From Chitinophagaceae bacterium UBA3430 (GTDB lineage Bacteria > Bacteroidota > Bacteroidia > Chitinophagales > Chitinophagaceae): a stretch of 7,983 nt of DNA. The stretch lies in assembly GCA_002378975.1 (NCBI GenBank), contig DFST01000179.1, positions 1,020 to 9,002 on the forward strand. Direction: 5' to 3'. A program made the position numbers and the translations under genes. Shown one piece after another: positions 1 to 5,712 of this stretch (the first letter of the stretch is position 1; every line of letters starts with the position of its first letter). The notes under the pieces were generated by a model. It saw only the letters and a program-made list of their open reading frames with translations, was not told the origin of the DNA and ran no database searches.

Positions 1-1967
1 TATTGATACAATACTTGCAGGGTTCGAGGACGCACCCGAATGCTTCTGATTTCATCCCGCGTATATACCGATCGATTATTGACGATGGCCGGTTTCCAGC
101 CGGATTCGATTTGCCATTCTTTTTCTGCGATTGATCCTTGATAGCGGACCCAGATCCGCTTCCAGGAATCTCCTGCTTGTCCGGCATCGATTTGAAATCC
201 GACCACCCCACTGGTATCGATCTCGTCAAATCGAATGGAATTCAACACCTGATCTCTTTGTTGCATGCGGAAAGCCGGATGTGTTTTCCTCAATTGAATC
301 AACCCACGCACATATTGATAGAAATCGAAGTGGTCGGATTTAAGCGACCAATCGATGGCATTGATGCTATCGGGCGATTCAAAGGAGTTTTCCACGCCTC
401 GTTTGCTGCGTCGAAACTCCGTACCGGCATGCAAAAAAACGATGCCTTGGCTGGTGAGCAAGATGCCCAGCGCCAACCGGTGCATTTCAGCACGCACGGA
501 ATCGTTCGCGTCGGGAGCCGAAATATCCAATTTGTCGCGCAATACGTGGTTGTCGTGACACTCGGCATAGGTTATGGTGTGATGTGGTTGGCTGGCATAA
601 GGCGCACGCGTATTGCTCACGCGCGAGAAATCGATTTGCGCATGCGGCAACGATGCGATCACTCCGCAGCGAATGGATTGTTCAGCGCCTGCCTTTCCGG
701 ATACAAATCCCGGATCCTGGTGATCGAATACGCTTCCTTTGATCCCGTCGCGGATGTCGTCGCTGAACACAGCAATCCGATCGAGTAACTGAGCATTGGC
801 TTTGATGGCCCGTTTGGATTCCGGAAGCGGACTACTTCCTGCTGTCCACCCTTCTCCATACAATAACACATCGGGTTTGATTCGATGCAAATCGGCCGAG
901 ATCAAATTCATGGTCTCGATGTCATGAATACCCATCAGATCAACCCGAAACCCATCGATGTGATACTCCTGCACCCAATGACGCATGGACTCCAACATGA
1001 ATTTCCGAAACATCGGACGTTCGCTAGCGGTCTCATTGCCACATGCGGATGCATTGGAAAATCCTCCTTGCGCATTTTGGCGGTAATAGTAGCCGGGCAC
1101 CAATTGGTTGAAATTCGATTGTTCGGTCAGCGCCGTATGGTTGTAGACTACATCCATGATGACCCGGACCCCTTTTTGGTGCAGCGTTTGTACCAACTGC
1201 TTGAATTCGTTGATCCGCACCGCGCCATTGTACGGATCCGTTGAGTAAGAGCCTTCCGGTACGTTGTAATTAGAAGGATCGTAACCCCAATTGTATTTCT
1301 TATTTGGATCGCGTTCATCAATTGAATAAAAGTCAAATACCGGCAACAGATGCACGTGCGTGACCCCCATTTCCACTAAATGATCAAGACCAGTGGATTG
1401 TCCGGTTGCGTTTTTTGTACCCGTCTCCGTCAGTCCCAAAAATTTACCCCGCTGCTTGATTCCTGAGCTGGGATGTATACTGGCATCTCGAACATGCAAT
1501 TCATAGATGACCGCATCGGTCTTGCTTTTGAACTCAGGCGCACGATCTTTCTCCCAACCAATGGGATCAGTGAGCCGTAAATCAATGATCTGGGCTCTTT
1601 TCCCGTTCACACCGACTGCTTTGGCGTAGGGGTCCACCACTTCGGCCGACCAGTCGTTTCCATGACGTACACGCACGGTATAAAATTTTCCCTGCTGATC
1701 GCCCAACACCCGACCTGTCCAAGTACCCTTTGGGCCACGAACCATAGGTATACGACCGATGGGTGTGCCTCCCTCTCCTGTCTCATAGAGGACCCACTCC
1801 GCTTCGATGGACGTTGGCGACCATATTTTCAGCATAGAGCCATTGGCTGTGTAGGTTAGTCCCAGATCCGTTCTCGGATACAACGGATAACGAGTTTGAT
1901 TATCGTATTGAGAAATGATCACGCTTGATTGAAGCAGAATGAATAGTAGGGCCAAAAGGTGTCGCAT
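1..1967 (-). CDS. pulA: Type I pullulanase (GH13 debranching enzyme), C-terminus cut by window edge
   Basis: Pullulanases hydrolyse alpha-1,6 links in pullulan, amylopectin and glycogen-derived dextrins. Reading the minus strand from the ATG at 1967-1965 gives 655 codons without a stop to the left edge. Residues 1-19 are a hydrophobic signal peptide (MRHLLALLFILLQ...), with likely cleavage before Gln20, so the enzyme is probably exported. Residues about 34-113 resemble a CBM48-type beta-sandwich and end in VDPYAKAVGVNG. The pullulanase hallmark YNWGYDP lies at 225-231. The GH13 regions follow in order: DVVYNHT (272-278), DGFRVDLMG (338-346) with nucleophile Asp343, YGEGW (370-374) with acid/base Glu372, and AECHDNH (468-474) with stabilising Asp472. 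All catalytic residues are present. Related enzymes are, from memory, around 650-720 residues, so little should be missing. The start has no Shine-Dalgarno sequence. No susC/susD-like gene is in view. The family call is firm; the symbol follows common usage. Confidence 0.95.
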   Translation of the reverse strand, partial: MRHLLALLFILLQSSVIISQYDNQTRYPLYPRTDLGLTYTANGSMLKIWSPTSIEAEWVLYETGEGGTPIGRIPMVRGPKGTWTGRVLGDQQGKFYTVRVRHGNDWSAEVVDPYAKAVGVNGKRAQIIDLRLTDPIGWEKDRAPEFKSKTDAVIYELHVRDASIHPSSGIKQRGKFLGLTETGTKNATGQSTGLDHLVEMGVTHVHLLPVFDFYSIDERDPNKKYNWGYDPSNYNVPEGSYSTDPYNGAVRINEFKQLVQTLHQKGVRVIMDVVYNHTALTEQSNFNQLVPGYYYRQNAQGGFSNASACGNETASERPMFRKFMLESMRHWVQEYHIDGFRVDLMGIHDIETMNLISADLHRIKPDVLLYGEGWTAGSSPLPESKRAIKANAQLLDRIAVFSDDIRDGIKGSVFDHQDPGFVSGKAGAEQSIRCGVIASLPHAQIDFSRVSNTRAPYASQPHHTITYAECHDNHVLRDKLDISAPDANDSVRAEMHRLALGILLTSQGIVFLHAGTEFRRSKRGVENSFESPDSINAIDWSLKSDHFDFYQYVRGLIQLRKTHPAFRMQQRDQVLNSIRFDEIDTSGVVGFQIDAGQAGDSWKRIWVRYQGSIAEKEWQIESGWKPAIVNNRSVYTRDEIRSIRVRPRTLQVLYQ

Positions 1968-2068
1968 GGAACTATTTTCGTAAAGTTATATACAGCTGGA
2001 AAAAAAAGCATCGATTCCATTCTCCTAATATAGGAAAACGCTATTTTGTATACCCAACGCTTTCCTCC
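1968..2068. promoter_or_regulatory. Divergent promoter region between pullulanase and dehydrogenase genes
   Basis: These 101 bases separate two genes that start in opposite directions, so both promoters should lie here or just inside the genes. On the minus strand, TAACTTTA (1988-1981) differs at one base from the Bacteroidota -7 consensus TAnnTTTG, but it would leave only a very short leader before the ATG at 1967. On the plus strand, TATTTTG at 2042-2048 resembles the same consensus with one base missing. No convincing -33 TTG/TTTG partner was found for either. The region is A/T-rich and includes an eight-A run near 2001-2008. The assignment rests on gene layout; individual boxes are weak. 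Confidence 0.55.
2023..2035. repeat. Perfect inverted repeat, possible operator
   Basis: TCCTA (2023-2027) and TAGGA (2031-2035) are perfect reverse complements around the spacer ATA. The repeat is centred in the divergent intergenic region, 34 bases before the dehydrogenase ATG and 56 bases after the pullulanase start in the other direction. A short dyad there could bind a dimeric regulator, but five-base arms can occur by chance, and no regulator gene is in the window. Confidence 0.25.
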
Positions 2069-3811
2069 ATGAGTGAATTACAGATCAAGAAACAAACCAA
2101 AAAATACGACGTGGTGATTGTTGGCTCAGGAGCGGGCGGCGGAATGGCCGCTTATGTGCTGGCCAATGCGGGACTGAAAGTCTGCTTACTCGAAGCCGGG
2201 TATCAATACGACCCACAGAAAAATGTGACCCAACTCAAGAATCCCTGGGATTCACCCCGTCGAGGAGCCAGCACCTCCATCCGCCCATTTGGCGACTTCG
2301 ATGCGTGTTACGGCGGCTGGTCGGTCGAAGGCGAACCTTACACCAAAGAAGCCGGCACCGAATGGATGTGGTGGCGGGCCCGTATGTTGGGAGGCCGGAC
2401 CAATCACTGGGGAAGGATCTCGCTACGTTTCGGCCCCAAAGATTTCAAACGACGCAGCATCGATGGACTCGGTGACGATTGGCCGATCGGCTACGAAGAC
2501 ATCAAACCCTATTACGATGCGGTGGATAAGCTCATCGGTGTGTTCGGAACCAATGAAGGACTGGAGAACGATCCGGATGGCATTTTCCTGAAGCCACCGA
2601 AACCCCGTTTGCACGAACTCTTTATAAAGAATGCAGCCCAACAAGCCGGGGTAAAAGTCATTCCCTCTCGCCTTTCCATTCTTACTCAAAAATTAAACGA
2701 CGAACGGGGTGTCTGTTTTTACTGTGGACAATGCAACCGAAATTGTTCGGTAGCTAAGGCAGATTTTTCATCGACCAATGTATTGATCTATCCGGCCTTG
2801 AAAACCGGAAACGTAGATATGATCTGCAACGCCATGGCGCGCGAAGTATTGACCAATAGTGACGGATTGGCAACCGGCGTATCATATGTCAGCAAAGACG
2901 ATCTGCAGGAATATCAAGTAGAGGGTCGCGTGGTGATACTGGCGGCCAGCGCCTGTGAAAGTGCTCGGTTGCTTTTGAATTCCAAATCGCCTCGTCACCC
3001 GAACGGACTGGCCAACAGCAGCGATGTGGTGGGCAAGTATCTGCACGATTCGACCGGAGCGGCGGTGGGCGGCATCCTTCCCCAACTATTCGATCGCAAG
3101 CGCTACAATGAAGATGGTGTTGGAGGGATGCACATCTATTCACCCTGGTGGCTAGACAATAAAAAACTAGATTTTCCACGCGGTTACCATGTAGAATATT
3201 GGGGGGGCATGAGTCAGCCCTCTTACGGATTCAGCTGGGGCATTGAAGGGCTGAACGGAAAGCACCTGGTGCATGGAAAGAAAAAAGAAGGGGGTGGGTA
3301 TGGTGCTTCGTTGAAAGAAGATTACCGCTACTTCTATGGATGCGGAGTGGGCATGGCTGGACGCGGCGAAGCGATACCCATTGAATCCAACAACTGTTCC
3401 ATTGATGAAAGTACGGTCGATAAGTATGGGATTCCGGTGTTGAAGTTCAACGTGAAATGGACCGAGCACGAAATCAAGCAGGCCAAGCACATGAAAGAAA
3501 CCTTTAAAGAGGTAATGCACAACATGGGCGCGGTGATCACCTGGGGAGGCGATGATGATGAGTCAAACCAATGGGGGTTATCCAAACCCGGCGAGATCAT
3601 TCATGAAGCCGGCACCGTGCGCATGGGTAGCGATCCCAAAAAATCAGCCCTCAACGCTTGGAACCAGGCACATGATTGCAAGAATTTATTCTGCGTGGAT
3701 GGAGGCGCCTTTGTGAGTCAGGCAGATAAGAACATCACCTGGACCATCCTCGCTTTAAGCATGCGCGCATCGGAGTACATCATCGATCAAATGAAAAAAC
3801 AATCGCTTTAA
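2069..3811 (+). CDS. GMC-family flavin dehydrogenase, large catalytic subunit, with a probable Fe-S motif
   Basis: This 580-residue protein is a glucose-methanol-choline (GMC) oxidoreductase, which oxidises an alcohol or sugar hydroxyl using FAD. The dinucleotide fold begins at residue 13 with YDVVIVGSGAGGG (GxGxxG at 19-24) and its ribose-binding Glu is 42. The flavin-contact segment MLGGRTNHWGR is at 106-116. HEAGTVRMG (512-520) and NITWTILALS (555-564) form the GMC C-terminal domain, with the expected active-site His512 and Asn555. Cysteines 216, 219, 222 and 226 have CX2CX2CX3C spacing, unlike simple GMC oxidases but reminiscent of the cluster-bearing fructose, gluconate and glucose dehydrogenases. 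There is no signal peptide or membrane segment, so export must depend on the partner encoded 11 nt downstream. The upstream sequence has no Shine-Dalgarno match. The substrate cannot be read from the sequence. Family call firm, cluster probable. Confidence 0.93.
   Translation: MSELQIKKQTKKYDVVIVGSGAGGGMAAYVLANAGLKVCLLEAGYQYDPQKNVTQLKNPWDSPRRGASTSIRPFGDFDACYGGWSVEGEPYTKEAGTEWMWWRARMLGGRTNHWGRISLRFGPKDFKRRSIDGLGDDWPIGYEDIKPYYDAVDKLIGVFGTNEGLENDPDGIFLKPPKPRLHELFIKNAAQQAGVKVIPSRLSILTQKLNDERGVCFYCGQCNRNCSVAKADFSSTNVLIYPALKTGNVDMICNAMAREVLTNSDGLATGVSYVSKDDLQEYQVEGRVVILAASACESARLLLNSKSPRHPNGLANSSDVVGKYLHDSTGAAVGGILPQLFDRKRYNEDGVGGMHIYSPWWLDNKKLDFPRGYHVEYWGGMSQPSYGFSWGIEGLNGKHLVHGKKKEGGGYGASLKEDYRYFYGCGVGMAGRGEAIPIESNNCSIDESTVDKYGIPVLKFNVKWTEHEIKQAKHMKETFKEVMHNMGAVITWGGDDDESNQWGLSKPGEIIHEAGTVRMGSDPKKSALNAWNQAHDCKNLFCVDGGAFVSQADKNITWTILALSMRASEYIIDQMKKQSL
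2714..2746 (+). other. Ferredoxin-like CX2CX2CX3C motif inside the GMC dehydrogenase
   Basis: Residues 216-226 read CFYCGQCNRNC. The first, third and fourth cysteines give CX5CX3C, the arrangement I recall for the [3Fe-4S] cluster of FAD-dependent glucose and fructose dehydrogenases. The second cysteine (219) completes a ferredoxin-like four-ligand set. The likely role is to pass electrons from FAD to an outside acceptor. Cluster type is inferred. Confidence 0.6.
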
Positions 3812-3813
3812 TT

Positions 3814-3820
3814 GAAAGGA
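3814..3820 (+). promoter_or_regulatory. Shine-Dalgarno-like site before the small-subunit gene
   Basis: GAAAGGA sits two bases before the ATG at 3823, within the 11-nt gap after the dehydrogenase stop codon. It matches the anti-Shine-Dalgarno core but is closer to the start than ideal. It supports this ATG and translation closely following the upstream gene. Confidence 0.4.
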
Positions 3821-3822
3821 CT

Positions 3823-4464
3823 ATGGATAGACGTTCCTCCCTAAAACTAATTGCCACCGGAGCCTTGGCGGCACCGGTCGTGATCACCGGATGTGATACC
3901 GATACCCCTAAATCGAATAAAGAACCCAAATTCGAATTGGATCGAAATCCGGATGAATTGGTCCGAGAAAAAAAATTAATCGCAGAAGGCCCTTTTTTTT
4001 CCGCAACCGAATTGGCCACCATTACGGTTTTGGCCGACATCATCATCCCAAAGGATGAAAAGAGTGGATCGGCCAGCGAAGCCGGTGTGCCGGCCTTTAT
4101 CGATTTCATCGTTCGGGATATGCCCACACACCAAGTACCGATGCGCGGTGGCTTGCGCTGGCTGGAGCTGCAATGCCTGACCCGATACGGCCAGCCATTC
4201 CCCGATTGTACGGCAGCACAACAACTTGAATTGGTGGATGCGATCGCCTATCCGGAAAAAGCAAAACCAGCAATGAAACCTGGCGTACAATTCTTCAGTT
4301 TGATGCGCAACCTAACGGCAACCGGCTTTTATACATCGGCGATCGGCGTGAAAGACCTGGATTATCAAGGCAATCAGCCCAATGTCTGGAAAGGTGTTCC
4401 GGCTGAAGTTTTGCAACAACACAAATTGAATTATACCGAAAAAGAAAACCAAGAGTGCATTTAA
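3823..4464 (+). CDS. Gluconate 2-dehydrogenase subunit 3-like protein, Tat-exported lipoprotein
   Basis: This 213-residue protein is the small partner subunit of membrane-bound GMC dehydrogenases. The N-terminus MDRRSSLKLI has a twin arginine (3-4) in a near-consensus Tat motif, followed by a hydrophobic stretch and the lipobox ITGC with Cys24 as the lipid site. Residues after Cys24 are a Lys/Glu/Asp-rich tether to about residue 50. The family signature spans about 60-105: ATITVLADIIIP, an acidic turn, then EAGVPAFIDFIV. The gene lies 11 nt after the large subunit, so the two products very likely form one complex, with this protein providing Tat export and membrane anchoring. In many relatives the small-subunit gene comes first; here it is second. 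An eight-A run (3968-3975) and an eight-T run (3993-4000) lie close together early in the gene. Family call strong; substrate unknown. Confidence 0.88.
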   Translation: MDRRSSLKLIATGALAAPVVITGCDTDTPKSNKEPKFELDRNPDELVREKKLIAEGPFFSATELATITVLADIIIPKDEKSGSASEAGVPAFIDFIVRDMPTHQVPMRGGLRWLELQCLTRYGQPFPDCTAAQQLELVDAIAYPEKAKPAMKPGVQFFSLMRNLTATGFYTSAIGVKDLDYQGNQPNVWKGVPAEVLQQHKLNYTEKENQECI

Positions 4465-4475
4465 TAACAATCGGC

Positions 4476-5684
4476 ATGAAAAAAACAATCGCTTTATTAC
4501 TTTTCATCCTCGTCGCCACCTTCTCCACTTGGGCACAGAATGCCGCCCGGCTTTACGAAGGATGCAATTACACAGGCCGTGGCTTTCAACTGGAAGTGGG
4601 CCAACACCGGTTGTACCAGATGAAGATCGGCAATGACCGACTACAAGGGATCCAGCTGCCCAATGGAATAAAAGTGACCGTTTATGAGAATGATAATTTT
4701 CAGGGTAAGTCGAAAACCTATTTCAACAATCAACCTTGCCTGGAACCTGAATTTCGGAACATGGCCTCTTCCATTATCGTTGAGTATGTGAACGGGCAAC
4801 CCGGATACAACCAAAATGATTCTGTTGCCTTCTACAACGATTGTAACTACCGTGGTTTTACCCGCTCCCTGAGTCCGGGCATATACAGCGGATCCCAATT
4901 GGGGGAGCTAAAATTCAATATTTCTTCCCTGCGCATTCAAAGCAACCTAATCGTCAAGGCCTATTTGAACAACGAATTCAATTCGGGAATTGCCGTTACC
5001 TTGGACAATACCAACCCCTGTCTTCCCAGCCAATACAACGACAAAATCGGCTCACTGACCATCGAATACAAGCCCAACAATCCGGGCGGAGGAAACAACA
5101 ATGGCGGCGGTTGGCATCCGCGCAGTTATGCAACCTTTTATAGCGAGTGTCAGAATGAGGGTAATTCGCTTCGTCTGCAACCCGGCTACTACGATGGCAG
5201 CAAATTGGGCATTTTGAAGTTTGGCATCCAATCCATTGAACTCCCCTCTAATTTGCGCATTCGGGCTTTTCTGAACACGGAAAGTTTGTCGGGTCAATCC
5301 ATCCAGATCACCAGCTCCTCCTCGTGCCTAAGTGTTCAATACGCCAATCGCATCGGTGCACTGGTCGTAGAAGAAATTTCCGGTGGCTGGGGTAACAACG
5401 GACAGGGAGGCGGATTTGGCAATCCAGTGATCCAGCTCTACTCCGATAACGATTATCAAGGGCAGTCGATCTCCCTGGCACCAGGCACCTATCCAATGAT
5501 CGCTGCGCTGGGTTTTCCCGACAGATCGCTTAGTTCCATTAAAATTCCAAGCGGATACCGGGTCGTCTTGTATGATCAACCCAACCTGCGGGGAGCTAGC
5601 TATACGCTGACCTCATCAAGGATGGGACTCAACCTGATCGGCTGGAACGACCGAGCCTCTTCCATCTCGATCTACCGCGACTGA
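4476..5684 (+). CDS. Secreted protein with four beta/gamma-crystallin-type domains
   Basis: This 402-residue protein starts MKKTIALLLFILVATFSTWA, a signal peptide with likely cleavage before Gln21. An in-frame GTG at 4455 would add seven residues and overlap the upstream stop; the ATG at 4476 is preferred because it opens the signal peptide directly. The rest holds eight Greek-key-like motifs in four domains (about 24-105, 115-199, 216-301 and 317-401). Each motif begins with aromatic-x-(D/N/E)xxxxxG patterns such as LYEGCNYTGRG, VYENDNFQG and LYSDNDYQG. Crystallin-type calcium sites N/D-N/D-x-x-S/T-S are clearest in domain 4 (DRSLSS at 349-354, NDRASS at 391-396) and weaker elsewhere. The linkers after domains 2 and 3 are rich in Gly and Asn. 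Domains 1-3 each have one cysteine per motif. No transmembrane segment or obvious C-terminal sorting domain is seen. A binding or structural role outside the cytoplasm is likely; no enzymatic residues are recognised. Confidence 0.85.
   Translation: MKKTIALLLFILVATFSTWAQNAARLYEGCNYTGRGFQLEVGQHRLYQMKIGNDRLQGIQLPNGIKVTVYENDNFQGKSKTYFNNQPCLEPEFRNMASSIIVEYVNGQPGYNQNDSVAFYNDCNYRGFTRSLSPGIYSGSQLGELKFNISSLRIQSNLIVKAYLNNEFNSGIAVTLDNTNPCLPSQYNDKIGSLTIEYKPNNPGGGNNNGGGWHPRSYATFYSECQNEGNSLRLQPGYYDGSKLGILKFGIQSIELPSNLRIRAFLNTESLSGQSIQITSSSSCLSVQYANRIGALVVEEISGGWGNNGQGGGFGNPVIQLYSDNDYQGQSISLAPGTYPMIAALGFPDRSLSSIKIPSGYRVVLYDQPNLRGASYTLTSSRMGLNLIGWNDRASSISIYRD
4545..5681 (+). repeat. Eight-motif crystallin-like internal repeat with spaced cysteines
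   Basis: Cysteines are at residues 30/88, 123/182 and 225/284, separated by 58, 59 and 59 residues, one in each motif of domains 1-3. Domain 4 has none. The pairs sit at equivalent places in each domain and could form disulfides after export. Domains 2 and 3 are closest to each other: compare YSGSQLGELKF (137-147) with YDGSKLGILKF (239-249). This suggests duplication within the gene. Confidence 0.7.
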
Positions 5685-5712
5685 CCTGGATGAATTAACT
5701 TGCAGGTACGTT

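Noticed and set aside
138..788. 216-codon plus-strand frame
   Set aside because: It lies wholly over the minus-strand pullulanase, which has strong family motifs here; the plus-strand product resembles nothing and is an antisense shadow.
885..1244. 119-codon plus-strand frame
   Set aside because: It is opposite the pullulanase catalytic region, including the nucleophile motif; its residues are the complement of conserved codons.
3201..3207. Seven-G run in the dehydrogenase gene as a frameshift or sequencing error
   Set aside because: The reading frame stays intact, and conserved C-terminal GMC motifs follow in the same frame.
4455..4475. Upstream GTG start for the crystallin-like protein
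   Set aside because: It would add seven residues before a complete signal peptide and overlap the preceding gene's stop; the ATG at 4476 fits better.
5100..5120. Gly/Asn-rich stretch as a DNA tandem repeat
   Set aside because: The codons vary and there is no regular nucleotide unit; it is best explained as a flexible linker between domains.
5684..5707. Weak stem ACCTG/CAGGT between the crystallin-like gene and dnaG
   Set aside because: There are only five pairs with a 14-base loop and no T-run, so it is not a credible terminator.
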